Below are positions 43,957 through 53,117 of a DNA stretch of 64,000 nucleotides, piece after piece (the first letter of the stretch is position 1; every line of letters starts with the position of its first letter). The stretch comes from Streptomyces zaomyceticus (lineage in GTDB: Bacteria > Actinomycetota > Actinomycetes > Streptomycetales > Streptomycetaceae). Both the position numbers and the translations under genes were made by a program. The notes under the pieces were generated by a model. That model made no database searches, was not told where the DNA came from, and saw only the letters and a list, made by a program, of their open reading frames with translations. The stretch spans positions 186,001 through 250,000 of the forward strand of contig NZ_BNBZ01000001.1 in the NCBI RefSeq assembly GCF_014656215.1, in the 5' to 3' direction.

Positions 43957-45035
43957 GAGGTGCTCCTGGGGGCGAGCTCGGAGAGAGCGGTGTCGAGTTC
44001 GGCGGCCAGCACCTCGACGAGCTGCCCGGCGGGGAGTTCGCGGGCGAGCCGGTGGCCCTGGCCGGCCCAGAGGGCCATGCCCTGGGCGTCGCCCGCGGTG
44101 GCGGCGGCCTTGCGGATCGGGGCGGTGAGGTGGTGGATCTCGGGGTAGGCGGCGGGGGCGTACGGCCCGTGCTCCCGCATGAAGCGGTTGACGAGGCCGC
44201 GCGCCGGGCGCCCGGAGAAGGCCCGGGTGAGGGCGGTCCGGGTGAACAGCGGGTCGGTCAGGGCCCGCTTGTGCAGCGGGTGGGCACCCGACTCGGGACA
44301 GCAGAGGAAGGCCGTGCCGAGCTGGGCGGCGTCCGCTCCGGCGGCCAGGACGGCGGCGATCTGCGCGCCGCGCATGATCCCGCCGGTGGCGACGATCGGC
44401 AGGGAGACGCTCTCGCGGACCTGGGTGAGGAGGGCGAGCAGCCCGGTGCCCGGGGCGCCCTCGTCGGCCGGGTCGTCGCGGAAGGTGCCCTGGTGTCCGC
44501 CGGCCTCGACACCCTGGACGCAGACGGCGCCGGCTCCCGCGCGCTGGGCGGCGAGGGCCTCGTCGGCGGAGGTGACGGTCACGATCGTGAAGGTGTTGAC
44601 GCGGGCGAAGGAGGCGAGGACCTCGGGCTCGGGGCAGCCGAAGGTGAACGAGACGACGCGGACGGGGTCCTCCAGGAGGATCGCCAGCTTGGCGTCGTAG
44701 GCGTCGTCGCGGCAGTCGTCGGACTCGCCGAGCGGGGTCTCGTACCAGGTGGCCTCGCCCGCGAGCTGATGGCGGTAGACCTCGATGGCGGCGGGGTCGG
44801 TGGGCCGCCCGGTCTCCGGCAGGAAGAGGTTGACGCCGAAGGGGCGTGCGGTGAGCCCGCGCACCTGCTTGATCTCCTGGTAGAGGCCTCCGGCCGTCTT
44901 GTATCCGCCGGCCAGGAAGCCGAGCCCCCCGGCCGCGCACACGGCTCCGACCAGTTCGGGACAGGAGGCGCCACCCGCCATGGGGGCCTGCACGATCGGA
45001 AAACGAGAGAGATCGTTCAGCGCGGTGGTGGACAT
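43953..45035 (-). CDS. Nitronate monooxygenase (2-nitropropane dioxygenase family)
   Basis: This 360-residue FMN enzyme of the NMO/NPD family reads FPIVQAPMAGGASCPELVGAVCAAGGLGFLAGGYK at the FMN start, GFGVNLFLPE-like FGVNLFLPETG, and CVQGVEAGGHQGTF with the catalytic His region. LPIVATGGIMRGAQIAAVLAAGADAAQLGTAFL is the phosphate-binding end of the barrel. It oxidises nitronates to aldehydes or ketones and nitrite. It is coupled to rsmE by a 4-base overlap. Confidence 0.9.
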   Translation of the reverse strand: MSTTALNDLSRFPIVQAPMAGGASCPELVGAVCAAGGLGFLAGGYKTAGGLYQEIKQVRGLTARPFGVNLFLPETGRPTDPAAIEVYRHQLAGEATWYETPLGESDDCRDDAYDAKLAILLEDPVRVVSFTFGCPEPEVLASFARVNTFTIVTVTSADEALAAQRAGAGAVCVQGVEAGGHQGTFRDDPADEGAPGTGLLALLTQVRESVSLPIVATGGIMRGAQIAAVLAAGADAAQLGTAFLCCPESGAHPLHKRALTDPLFTRTALTRAFSGRPARGLVNRFMREHGPYAPAAYPEIHHLTAPIRKAAATAGDAQGMALWAGQGHRLARELPAGQLVEVLAAELDTALSELAPRSTS

Positions 45036-45110
45036 ATGGGCATCGTGCCATGCCCCTGCTTCGGGGCCGAATCCGTACGTCAGGTCATGGGAGGGATGCG
45101 GAGGGGACGG

Positions 45111-45152
45111 CGGAAGGGGCGGCAACCGCCTGCGCGGATGCCGCCCCTTCCG
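45111..45152 (-). terminator. Terminator downstream of dnaJ
   Basis: A 14-bp stem (45111-45124 with 45139-45152) encloses an inner CCGC/GCGG stem. The extended hairpin lies just beyond the dnaJ stop, at 45170, and separates the hrcA-dnaJ operon from the nitronate monooxygenase gene. Confidence 0.85.
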
Positions 45153-45169
45153 TACCGTCGAACCGGGCT

Positions 45170-46306
45170 CTACCGCCCGTTGAACGCGTCCTTCAGACGG
45201 GAGAACAGCCCCTGCTGGCCCGGCTGGAACTGGCCGGTGGGCCGCTCCTCGCCGCGCAGCTTGGCCAGTTCGCGCAGAAGCCGCTCCTGCTCCGGGTCGA
45301 GCTTGCTCGGCGTCTGCACCTCGACGTGCACGATCAGGTCGCCCCGGCCGTTGCCCCGCAGATGAGTGACGCCGCGGCCGTGCAGCGGGATCGACTGACC
45401 GGACTGGGTGCCCGGGCGGATGTCGATCTCCTCGACGCCGTCGAGGGTCTGCAGCGGCACCTTGGTACCGAGCGCCCCCGCCGTCATCGGGATGGTGACC
45501 GTGCAGTGCAGATCGTCGCCGCGCCGCTGGAAGGTGTCGTGCGGCGTCTCGTGGATCTCGACGTAGAGGTCGCCGGCGGGGCCGCCGCCGGGGCCGACCT
45601 CGCCCTCGCCCGCGAGCTGGATCCGGGTGCCGTTGTCGACACCGGCCGGGATCTTGACCGTGAGGGTGCGACGGGACCGGACCCGGCCGTCGCCCGCGCA
45701 CTCGGGGCACGGGGTCGGGACGACGGTGCCGAAGCCCTGGCACTGCGGGCAGGGCCGCGAGGTCATGACCTGGCCCAGGAACGACCGGGTGACCTGCGAG
45801 ACCTCGCCGCGGCCGCGGCACATGTCACAGGTCTGCGCGGAGGTGCCGGGTGCGGCACCCTCGCCCGAGCAGGTCGTACAGACGACCGCCGTGTCGACCT
45901 GGATGTCCTTGGTGGTGCCGAAGGCCGCCTCGTTGAGGTCGATCTCCAGACGGATCATGGCGTCCTGGCCGCGGCGGGTCCGCGAGCGCGGGCCGCGCTG
46001 CTGGGACGTGCCGAAGAAGGCGTCCATGATGTCGGAGAAGTTGCCGAAGCCACCGGCACCGAAGCCACCCGCGCCGCCTCCGCCGGAAGCCGAGAGCGGG
46101 TCGCCGCCCAGGTCGTAGACCTGCTTCTTCTGCGGGTCCGAGAGGACCTCGTAGGCGGCGTTGATCTCCTTGAAGCGTTCCTGCGTCTTCGGATCGGGAT
46201 TCACATCCGGGTGCAGCTCGCGCGCGAGCCTCCGGAAGGCCTTCTTGATCTCGTCCTGGGAGGCGTCGCGGCGCACGCCGAGTACGGCGTAGTAGTCCGT
46301 GGCCAC
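45170..46306 (-). CDS. dnaJ: Chaperone protein DnaJ
   Basis: This 378-residue type I J-protein has a J domain with HPD (YYAVLGVRRDASQDEIKKAFRRLARELHPDVNPD), a Gly/Phe region, and four zinc-finger motifs (CTTCSGEG, CDMCRGRG, CPQCQGFG, CPECAGDG). The C-terminal substrate domains end with FSRLKDAF. It stimulates DnaK ATPase and delivers substrates. It starts one base after the hrcA stop and thus lies in the CIRCE-controlled operon. Confidence 0.97.
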   Translation of the reverse strand: MATDYYAVLGVRRDASQDEIKKAFRRLARELHPDVNPDPKTQERFKEINAAYEVLSDPQKKQVYDLGGDPLSASGGGGAGGFGAGGFGNFSDIMDAFFGTSQQRGPRSRTRRGQDAMIRLEIDLNEAAFGTTKDIQVDTAVVCTTCSGEGAAPGTSAQTCDMCRGRGEVSQVTRSFLGQVMTSRPCPQCQGFGTVVPTPCPECAGDGRVRSRRTLTVKIPAGVDNGTRIQLAGEGEVGPGGGPAGDLYVEIHETPHDTFQRRGDDLHCTVTIPMTAGALGTKVPLQTLDGVEEIDIRPGTQSGQSIPLHGRGVTHLRGNGRGDLIVHVEVQTPSKLDPEQERLLRELAKLRGEERPTGQFQPGQQGLFSRLKDAFNGR

Positions 46307-47326
46307 TTACGACTCCGCCAGGATCTGTCCGACGTAACGTGCCACTGCGCGTACCGCTCCCATCGTTCCGGGGTAGTCCATGCGGGTCGGTCCGACCACG
46401 CCGAGTTTGGCGACTGCCTCGCCGCCCGAACCGTAGCCGACCGAGACGACGGACGTGGAGCTCAGCCCCTCGTGGGCGTTCTCGTGCCCGATGCGTACGG
46501 TCATGCCCGATTCCTTGGCCTCGCCGAGCAGCTTGAGGAGCACGACCTGCTCCTCGAGGGCTTCAAGGACCGGCCTGATCATCAGGGGAAAGTCGTGTCC
46601 GAAGCGGGTGAGATTGGCGGTACCGCCGATCATCAGCCGCTCCTCGTGCTCCTCGACGAGGCTTTCGAGGAGGGTCGCGAGCACGGTCGAGACCGTGGCG
46701 CGGTCCTCGACCTCCTCGAAGGACTCGGGGAGGTCCTGCACCAGCTGCGGCACGTCGGCGAACCGGCGTCCGACGACCCGGCTGTTGAGCCGCGCCCGCA
46801 GATCGGCGAGCGAGGTCTCACCGAAGGGGGCGGGGCAGTCGACGAGCCGCTGCTCGACACGGCCGGTGTCCGTGATGAGCACCAGCATCAGGCGCGCGGG
46901 AGCCAGCGAGAGCAGCTCCACGTGCCGGACGGTCGAGCGGGTCAGCGAGGGGTACTGGACGACGGCGACCTGCCGGGTCAGCTGGGCGAGCAGCCGGACC
47001 GTACGGCCGACGACGTCGTCCAGGTCCACCGCGCCGTCGAGGAAGTTGTGGATGGCCCGGCGCTCGGGCGTCGACAGCGGCTTGACGCCGGCGAGCCGGT
47101 CGACGAAGAGGCGGTAGCCCTTGTCGGTCGGGATGCGTCCGGCACTGGTGTGGGGCTGGGCGATGAACCCCTCCTCCTCCAGCACGGCCATGTCGTTGCG
47201 CACGGTGGCGGGCGAGACACCGAGCTTGTGACGCTCGGTGAGCGCCTTGGAGCCGACCGGCTCCTCCGTCCCGACGTAGTCCTGGACGATGGCGCGCAGG
47301 ACCTCGAGTCTGCGTTCGCTGAGCAT
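46307..47326 (-). CDS. hrcA: Heat-inducible transcription repressor HrcA
   Basis: This 339-residue repressor of class I heat-shock genes has an N-terminal winged helix ([66 protein letters not shown]). The C-terminal GAF-like ligand domain carries the DNA-binding-competent fold that depends on GroEL. The ATG at 47326 has TGGAGG with 8-base spacing. The CIRCE site 45 bp upstream indicates autoregulation. Confidence 0.96.
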   Translation of the reverse strand: MLSERRLEVLRAIVQDYVGTEEPVGSKALTERHKLGVSPATVRNDMAVLEEEGFIAQPHTSAGRIPTDKGYRLFVDRLAGVKPLSTPERRAIHNFLDGAVDLDDVVGRTVRLLAQLTRQVAVVQYPSLTRSTVRHVELLSLAPARLMLVLITDTGRVEQRLVDCPAPFGETSLADLRARLNSRVVGRRFADVPQLVQDLPESFEEVEDRATVSTVLATLLESLVEEHEERLMIGGTANLTRFGHDFPLMIRPVLEALEEQVVLLKLLGEAKESGMTVRIGHENAHEGLSSTSVVSVGYGSGGEAVAKLGVVGPTRMDYPGTMGAVRAVARYVGQILAES

Positions 47327-47370
47327 CGTGCGCACCTCCAGCTGTCGTCGTCGTTCCGGTTGCTCCGCTT

Positions 47371-47397
47371 TTGGCACTCACCCTGTCCGAGTGCCAG
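47371..47397 (-). promoter_or_regulatory. CIRCE operator
   Basis: TTGGCACTC-N9-GAGTGCCAG is a close match to the CIRCE consensus TTAGCACTC-N9-GAGTGCTAA, with a perfect 8-bp core. It is the HrcA binding site upstream of hrcA-dnaJ. Confidence 0.93.
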
Positions 47398-47474
47398 CGA
47401 TCCCCCGGCCAGTGTACGGCGGCGGGCGTCGCTCCTGGCAAGGTGGCGGCGCTCCCACCGGCTAGCGTCGCCGT

Positions 47475-48203
47475 ATGGACGTGGATTGGGAAGCGTACGG
47501 GTGGGAGCGGCTCGCGGACGGGGTGGGCCGGCGACGGCTGCCCGGCTGGGACGCCACGGTGGGGCTGGTACTGGGTGAACGGGCGGTGCTGCTGTACGAC
47601 ACGGGCTCCTCGCTCGCCGAGGGCGCCGAGCTGCGGACCCAGATCGCGGCGCTCACGGGCGGCCGGAGAGTGACGCACATCGCACTGAGCCACCCGCATT
47701 TCGACCATGTGCTCGGCACGGCGGTGTTCGCGGGAGCGGAGGTCTTCGGCGCGGTGGGGTCGGACGAGCTGCTCGGCCGGGAGCGGGAGCGGGAGGCGCT
47801 GCGCCGGGACGCCGTGGAGCAGGGCCTCGACGCGAAGGCCGCGGCGGAGGCCGCGGACGTCCTGGTGGCCCCCCGGCACGTGGTCTCCGGGGAGTGGACG
47901 CTCGACCTGGGCGACCGGCAGGTCCTCCTGGCGAACGTCGGCCCCGGCCACACGGGCCACGACCTGGTGCTCCTGGTGCCCGGCGAGCGGGAGGTGGTCT
48001 TCTGCGGCGATCTCGTCGAGGAGTCGGGCGAGCCGCAGGCGGGCCCGGACGCGATCCCCTCCCGCTGGCCGGACGCGCTCGACCGGCTGCTGCGGCTCGG
48101 CGGCGAGGACGCGGTGTACGTGCCGGGGCACGGGGCGGTGGTGGACGCCACGTTCGTACGACTCCAACGGGAGGAACTGGCAACGCGCTTCCCGGTCGCA
48201 TAA
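47475..48203 (+). CDS. MBL-fold metallo-hydrolase
   Basis: This 242-residue metallo-beta-lactamase-fold protein has the metal-binding motif THIALSHPHFDHVLGT (HxHxDH), followed by GPGHTGHDLVLLVPGEREVVFCGDLVEE and VYVPGHGAVVD for the second and third ligand sets. The substrate is unknown. It diverges from hrcA and is followed by a DUF3097 protein 10 bp downstream. Confidence 0.9.
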   Translation: MDVDWEAYGWERLADGVGRRRLPGWDATVGLVLGERAVLLYDTGSSLAEGAELRTQIAALTGGRRVTHIALSHPHFDHVLGTAVFAGAEVFGAVGSDELLGREREREALRRDAVEQGLDAKAAAEAADVLVAPRHVVSGEWTLDLGDRQVLLANVGPGHTGHDLVLLVPGEREVVFCGDLVEESGEPQAGPDAIPSRWPDALDRLLRLGGEDAVYVPGHGAVVDATFVRLQREELATRFPVA

Positions 48204-48213
48204 CGTCGCCCGA

Positions 48214-49014
48214 ATGCGCAGCTACAACCCGGATCTGACGCCCCCATGGAAGCGTTCGGCGCCCGTTCCCGAGGTCCCGGCCGACCGTGACCTCGTCGTC
48301 GAGGAGGTCACGACGGGCTTCTGCGGGGCGGTGATCCGCTGCGAGGCGGGCACGGTGACCCTGGAGGACCGCTTCGGCAAGCACCGGGTCTTCCCGATGG
48401 ATCCGCGCGGCTTCCTCCTGGAGGGCCGCGTGGTGACCCTGGTCCGCCCGTCCGCCGCCCCGGCGCGCCCCACCCGCACGGCCTCGGGCTCGGTCGCGGT
48501 CCCCGGCGCACGGGCACGGGTCGCGCGAGCGGGCCGGATCTACGTGGAGGGCCGTCACGACGCGGAACTCGTCGAACGGGTCTGGGGCGACGACCTCCGC
48601 ATCGAGGGCGTGGTCGTGGAGTACCTGGAGGGCGTCGACGACCTCCCGTCGATCGTCGCGGAGTTCGACCCGGCCCCGGACGCCCGCCTGGGTGTCCTGG
48701 TGGACCATCTGGTCCCGGGTTCGAAGGAGTCGAGGATCGCCGCGCAGGTGACCTCCCCGGACGTGCTGGTCGTGGGCCACCCGTACATCGACGTCTGGGA
48801 GGCGGTGAAACCGGCCTCGGTGGGCATCCCCGCCTGGCCGCGGGTCCCCAGGGGCCAGGACTGGAAGACGGGCGTGTGCGAGGCCCTGGGCTGGCCCGCC
48901 CACACGGGCGCGGCCTGGCAGCACATCCTGTCGAAGGTCACGTCCTACAAGGACCTGGAGCCGGAACTGCTGGGCCGGGTGGAGGAACTGATCGACTTCG
49001 TGACGGCGCCGTAG
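48214..49014 (+). CDS. DUF3097 domain protein
   Basis: The 266-residue actinobacterial protein contains a segment with MRSYNPDLTPPWKRSAPVPEVPADRDLVVEEVTTGFCGAVIRCEAGTVTLEDRFGKHRVFPM. A Toprim-like stretch RAGRIYVEGRHDAELVERVWGDDLRIEGVVVEYLEGVDDL...LGVLVDHLVPGSKESRIA follows, with acidic residues in Toprim order (E, then DHLxxGSKE). A nucleic-acid-related role such as primase-like or nuclease-like activity is possible. DUF3097 is conserved in actinobacteria but uncharacterised. Confidence 0.86.
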   Translation: MRSYNPDLTPPWKRSAPVPEVPADRDLVVEEVTTGFCGAVIRCEAGTVTLEDRFGKHRVFPMDPRGFLLEGRVVTLVRPSAAPARPTRTASGSVAVPGARARVARAGRIYVEGRHDAELVERVWGDDLRIEGVVVEYLEGVDDLPSIVAEFDPAPDARLGVLVDHLVPGSKESRIAAQVTSPDVLVVGHPYIDVWEAVKPASVGIPAWPRVPRGQDWKTGVCEALGWPAHTGAAWQHILSKVTSYKDLEPELLGRVEELIDFVTAP

Positions 49015-49027
49015 CGGGAGCCGACGG

Positions 49028-49104
49028 CGGCACGGACCCGGGCAGCGCCTCCCTCGTCCCGGGACAGGGGTGTCCCGGCGTCCCGGGACTCCGGGTCCGT
49101 GCCG
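49028..49104 (+). terminator. Large nested inverted repeat downstream of the DUF3097 gene
   Basis: Outer arms CGGCACGGACCCGG and CCGGGTCCGTGCCG (49028-49041 and 49091-49104) enclose a second palindromic region around GTCCCGGGAC. The structure lies 14 bp after the DUF3097 stop and probably ends its transcription. Confidence 0.75.
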
Positions 49105-49192
49105 CGCCGGACGGGGCCGTGCGAGCGTGACGGAGCCTTCGCGGCTCGGCCCTTCCGCCGCGCCGCCACCGTCGCGTCATCCGGAGGAATCC

Positions 49193-49567
49193 GTGTTCTC
49201 ACACCCCGCCCTCACGAGGGCCGCACTGCTCGTGTCCGCCACCGCCGTCGCCGTCACGGGTCTCGCGGGCACCGCCGTCGCCCGCCCCGGCGCGCCGTAC
49301 CTGTCGTACGGCAGCCAGGGCGAGGGCGTGAAGTGCGTCCAGATGGCCGTGAACTGGGCCAACGCCGTCCCCCTCGAACTGGCCGAGGACGGCATCTGGG
49401 GCAGGCAGACGCAGTGGGGCGTGATCGCCTTCCAGAACTGGAAGGTGGGCGAATCCCAGGCGGACGGCGTCGTCGGGCCCGACACCGGCGACCGGATGCT
49501 GGAGACCTTGCGGGAGTACAACCCGGTGACGGCGAACCACTGCTACAAGTACCTGCCGAGCCACTGA
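49193..49567 (+). CDS. Secreted protein with peptidoglycan-binding-like domain
   Basis: This 124-residue protein has a signal peptide (FSHPALTRAALLVSATAVAVTGLAGTAVA). A PG-binding-1-like domain follows: SYGSQGEGVKCVQMAVNWANAVPLELAEDGIWGRQTQWGVIAFQNWKVG...GVVGPDTGDRMLETL. Two Cys residues may form a disulfide. The GTG at 49193 follows GGAGGA at 49182-49187. It should be exported and bind cell wall. Confidence 0.85.
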   Translation: MFSHPALTRAALLVSATAVAVTGLAGTAVARPGAPYLSYGSQGEGVKCVQMAVNWANAVPLELAEDGIWGRQTQWGVIAFQNWKVGESQADGVVGPDTGDRMLETLREYNPVTANHCYKYLPSH

Positions 49568-49599
49568 CCCGTCCCGGGCGCCGCCCTCACCCGGGGCAC

Positions 49600-49631
49600 G
49601 CCCGGCTCGGGGCGTGCCCGGCTCGGGGCGC
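49600..49631. repeat. 16-bp tandem repeat
   Basis: Two near-identical copies of GCCCGGCTCGGGGCGT (49600-49615 and 49616-49631) occur between the secreted protein gene and hemW. A short 11-bp repeat of GCGGGGTCGGC type follows at about 49666-49696. Both also form hairpins that could act as terminators. Confidence 0.6.
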
Positions 49632-49717
49632 GCCCTGCCCGCGGGCACGCTCGGCAAGGGACAGCGCGGGGTCGGCGCGGGGTCGGCGCGGGTCGGGGAA
49701 GGCCCGGAGGAGACGGC

Positions 49718-50950
49718 CTAGTCCACCAGGTCCCGCACCACCGCGTCCGCGAGCAGACGGCCGCGCAGGGTCAGGACCGCGCGGCCGGCCTCGTGGGCGG
49801 CGGGGTCGAGGAGCCCGTCCGACAGGGCCCGCCCGGCGGCGGCCAGCCCCGCCGGCTTGAGGATCGACAGCTCGACGCCGTCCCGGAGCCGCAGCTCCAG
49901 CAGGATCCGCTCCACCCGGCGGTCCTCCTCGGAGAGGATCTCCCGCCCGGCGCCCGGCGACCTCCCCTCGGCGAGGGCCGCCGCGTACGCCCCGGGGTGC
50001 TTCACGTTCCACCAGCGGACGCCGCCGACATGGCTGTGGGCGCCGGGGCCCGCGCCCCACCAGTCGGCCCCGCGCCAGTACAGCTCGTTGTGGAGGCAGC
50101 GCCCGGCCTCCGAGGTGGCCCAGTTGGAGACCTCGTACCAGGAGAAGCCCGCCTTCTCGAAGGCCTCTTCCGCGATCAGGTAGCGATCGGCGTGGACGTC
50201 GTCGTCGGTCATGGGCACCTCACCGCGCCGAATGCGCCGCGCGAGCTGCGTCCCCTCCTCGACGATGAGCGCGTAGGCGCTGACGTGGTCGGGCCCGGCG
50301 CCGATGGCCGCGTCGAGCGAGGCCCGCCAGTCGTCGTCGGTCTCCCCGGGGGTGCCGTAGATCAGGTCGAGGTTGACGTGCTCGAACCCGGCGTCCCGCG
50401 CCTCCCCGACGCACGCCTCGGGGCGCCCGGGGGTGTGCGTCCGGTCGAGGATCTTCAGCACGTGCTGCTTGGCACTCTGCATGCCGAAGGAGATCCGGTT
50501 GAAGCCACCGGCCCGCAGCTCCGCCAGATAGGCCGGGTTCACGGAGTCGGGATTGGCCTCGGTGGTCACCTCGGCGTCGTCGGCGAGCCCGAACTCCTCG
50601 CGGACGGCCGCCAGCATCCGTACGAGATCACCGGCGGCGAGCAGGGTGGGCGTACCCCCGCCGACGAACACGGTCCGCACCGGCCTGGGGTCGTCCCCGA
50701 GCACCTTGCGGGCGAGCCGGATCTCCTCGACGACCTGCTCGGCGTAGTTGTCCCGGGAGGCGAGCACGCCACCGGTCCCCCGCAGCTCACCGGCCGTGTA
50801 GGTGTTGAAGTCGCAGTAGCCGCAGCGCGTCGCGCAGTACGGCACGTGCAGGTAGAACCCGAGCGGCCGCTCCCCCGCCCCTTCCAGGGCGTGCGGGGGC
50901 AGCGCCCCGTCGTCGGGAACGGTCTCACCATCGGGCAGTACGGAAGGCAT
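49718..50950 (-). CDS. hemW: Radical SAM heme chaperone HemW
   Basis: This 410-residue protein has the radical SAM cluster motif CATRCGYC (CxxxCxxC) after LGFYLHVPY. The conserved VFVGGGTPTLL follows, then NRISFGMQSAKQHVLKILDRTHTPG and the HemW C-terminal domain. It lacks the signature of oxygen-independent coproporphyrinogen oxidase and probably inserts heme into respiratory proteins. Starts at 50950 or 50959 are both possible, and the former is chosen. Confidence 0.93.
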   Translation of the reverse strand: MPSVLPDGETVPDDGALPPHALEGAGERPLGFYLHVPYCATRCGYCDFNTYTAGELRGTGGVLASRDNYAEQVVEEIRLARKVLGDDPRPVRTVFVGGGTPTLLAAGDLVRMLAAVREEFGLADDAEVTTEANPDSVNPAYLAELRAGGFNRISFGMQSAKQHVLKILDRTHTPGRPEACVGEARDAGFEHVNLDLIYGTPGETDDDWRASLDAAIGAGPDHVSAYALIVEEGTQLARRIRRGEVPMTDDDVHADRYLIAEEAFEKAGFSWYEVSNWATSEAGRCLHNELYWRGADWWGAGPGAHSHVGGVRWWNVKHPGAYAAALAEGRSPGAGREILSEEDRRVERILLELRLRDGVELSILKPAGLAAAGRALSDGLLDPAAHEAGRAVLTLRGRLLADAVVRDLVD

Positions 50951-51040
50951 GAGCCCCATTGTCCCGTACTGCCCGAGGTGAACGCCCGGCCTGTGGACAA
51001 CCTCTCCCCAGGGCGGGGCCCAGGCCCACGGCGGCGGGGG

Positions 51041-52918
51041 TCAGGACTCCCGGGACCCGGCGTACATGTCGTCGATGAGCCCCTTGTACTCGCGCTCCAC
51101 CACCGGCCGCTTCAGCTTCAGCGACGGGGTCAGCTCGCCGTGCTCGATGTCGAGGTCGCGCGGCAGCAGCCGGAACTTCTTGATCGTCTGCCAGCGCTGG
51201 AGGCCCTCGTTGAGGCGGTCGACGTAGCCCTGGACCATCTTCACGGTCTGCGGGGCGGCGACGACCTCGGCGTACGACTTGCCCGCCAGGTCGTGCTCGG
51301 CGGCCCAGCCGAGGAGGGTGGGCTCGTCGAGGGCGATCAGCGCGGTGCAGAAGTTCCGGTCGGCGCCGTGGACGAGGATGTTCGAGACGAACGGGCAGAC
51401 GGCCTTGAACTGGCCCTCGACCTCGGCCGGCGCGATGTACTTGCCGCCGGACGTCTTGATCAGGTCCTTCTTCCGGTCCGTGATCCGCAGGTAGCCGTCG
51501 GCGGACAGCTCGCCGATGTCACCGGTGTGGAACCAGCCGTCGGACTCCAGGACCTCGCTCGTCTTCTCCGGAAGGCCGTGGTAGCCCTCCATGACGCCGG
51601 GGCCGCGCAGCAGGATCTCGCCGTCGTCGGCGATCCGGACCTCGGTGCCGGGGAGCGGCTTGCCGACGGTGCCGGTGCGGTAGGCCTCGCCCGGGTTGAC
51701 GAAGGAGGCGGCGGAGGTCTCGGTGAGTCCGTAACCCTCCAGGATGTGGATGCCGGCGCCGGCGAAGAAGTAGCCGATCTCGGGGGCGAGGGCGGCGGAC
51801 CCGGAGATGCACGCGCGCAGGTTGCCGCCGAAGGCGTCACGGATCTTGGAGTAGACGAGGGCGTCGGCGACCTTGTGCTTGGCCGTGAGGCCGAAGGGCG
51901 CGGACGCCGTCCCGGTGCGGCGGAAGTTGTCCTGGCTGGCCTTGGCGTACTCGCGGGAGACACCGGCCGCCCACTGGAAGATCTTGTACTTGGCCCCGCC
52001 GGCGGCGCGGGCCTTGGCGGCGACGCCGTTGTAGACCTTCTCGAAGATGCGGGGCACGGCCGCCATGTAGGTCGGCTGGACCACCGGCAGGTTCTCGATG
52101 ATCTTGTCGACACGGCCGTCGACGGCGGTGACGTGGCCGACCTCGATCTGGCCCGAGGTGAGGACCTTGCCGAAGACATGGGCGAGCGGCAGCCACAGGT
52201 ACTGGACGTCGACCTCGGTGACGAGCCCGGTCGCGGCGATCGCCTTGGCCATGTACGACCAGTTGTCGTGCGGGAGGCGGACGCCCTTGGGGCGGCCGGT
52301 GGTGCCGGAGGTGTAGATGAGGGTGGCGAGCTGCGTGGCGGTGATCGCCGCGACCCGCTCCTTCACGGCCTCGGGGTGCTTCTCGAGGTAGCCCTTGCCG
52401 CGCGCCTCCAGCTCGGCGAGCGTGAGGACGAAATCGCCGTCGCTCTCCACCCCGGTGGCGTCGATGACGACGACATGGCGGAGGTTCGGCAGGTCGGCGC
52501 GGCGCTCGACGGCCTTGGCGAGCTGGGCCGCGTCCTCGGCGATGAGGACCCGGGACTCGGAGTCGGAGAGGATGAAGGCCGATTCCTCGGCGTTGGTCTG
52601 CGGGTAGACCGTGGTGGTGGCGGCGCCCGCGCACATCACGCCGAGGTCGGCGAGGATCCACTCGACGCGGGTGGCGGAGGCGAGCGCGACCCGCTCCTCG
52701 GCCTGCACACCGAGATCGGCGAGGCCGGCGGCGATCGCGTAGACCCGTTCGGCGGCCTGCCCCCAGCTGAGCGACTTCCACTCGTCCGGGCCGGCGCCGG
52801 AGGCGGCGGGCACCGGATAGCGGTAGGCCTCCGCATCCGGAGTCCGCTCGACGCGCTCAAGGAAGAGGGTCGCCACGGAGGGCGGCCGGTTCTCGATCTG
52901 GGTCTGTGTGTCGCTCAC
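51041..52918 (-). CDS. Long-chain-fatty-acid--CoA ligase
   Basis: This 625-residue AMP-forming acyl-CoA synthetase has the P-loop-like YTSGTTGRPKGVRLPH, the LEGYGLTETSAASFVN motif, GWFHTGDIGELSADGYLRITDRKKDLIKTSGGKYIAPAEVE, and a C-terminal Lys region (TPSLKLKRPVVEREY). It activates long-chain fatty acids for lipid synthesis or degradation. No accessory genes adjoin. A partly palindromic site upstream may bind a TetR-type regulator. Confidence 0.93.
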   Translation of the reverse strand: MSDTQTQIENRPPSVATLFLERVERTPDAEAYRYPVPAASGAGPDEWKSLSWGQAAERVYAIAAGLADLGVQAEERVALASATRVEWILADLGVMCAGAATTTVYPQTNAEESAFILSDSESRVLIAEDAAQLAKAVERRADLPNLRHVVVIDATGVESDGDFVLTLAELEARGKGYLEKHPEAVKERVAAITATQLATLIYTSGTTGRPKGVRLPHDNWSYMAKAIAATGLVTEVDVQYLWLPLAHVFGKVLTSGQIEVGHVTAVDGRVDKIIENLPVVQPTYMAAVPRIFEKVYNGVAAKARAAGGAKYKIFQWAAGVSREYAKASQDNFRRTGTASAPFGLTAKHKVADALVYSKIRDAFGGNLRACISGSAALAPEIGYFFAGAGIHILEGYGLTETSAASFVNPGEAYRTGTVGKPLPGTEVRIADDGEILLRGPGVMEGYHGLPEKTSEVLESDGWFHTGDIGELSADGYLRITDRKKDLIKTSGGKYIAPAEVEGQFKAVCPFVSNILVHGADRNFCTALIALDEPTLLGWAAEHDLAGKSYAEVVAAPQTVKMVQGYVDRLNEGLQRWQTIKKFRLLPRDLDIEHGELTPSLKLKRPVVEREYKGLIDDMYAGSRES

Positions 52919-52961
52919 GACGTCCTCCGGGCGGCGGCGGTGCCTTCTGGTGGTTCGTAAC

Positions 52962-52975
52962 TAACTGGCGAGTAA
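52962..52975 (-). promoter_or_regulatory. Imperfect palindrome in the fatty acid ligase promoter
   Basis: TAACTGGCGAGTAA pairs with its own reverse complement at 10 of 14 positions. It lies 44-57 bp upstream of the ligase ATG. The spacing and form suggest a TetR-like operator; the regulator is unknown. Confidence 0.4.
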
Positions 52976-53043
52976 CCTTCGAGCCGGGATCAGAGTAAAG
53001 GCCCGAGGTCCGGCGCGTAAGAGTCTGCAGGGCGCCGCTTGAT

Positions 53044-53085
53044 AACGAACGGGCCCACGCGCACTCGGCACGTGGACCCGTCGTT
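53044..53085 (-). terminator. lepA terminator
   Basis: AACGAACGGGCCCACG pairs with CGTGGACCCGTCGTT, with one bulged base. The hairpin lies 33 bp past the lepA stop. Confidence 0.85.
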
Positions 53086-53117
53086 TGACCAGGACAGCCG
53101 CGTACGGCTCTCTCCTG

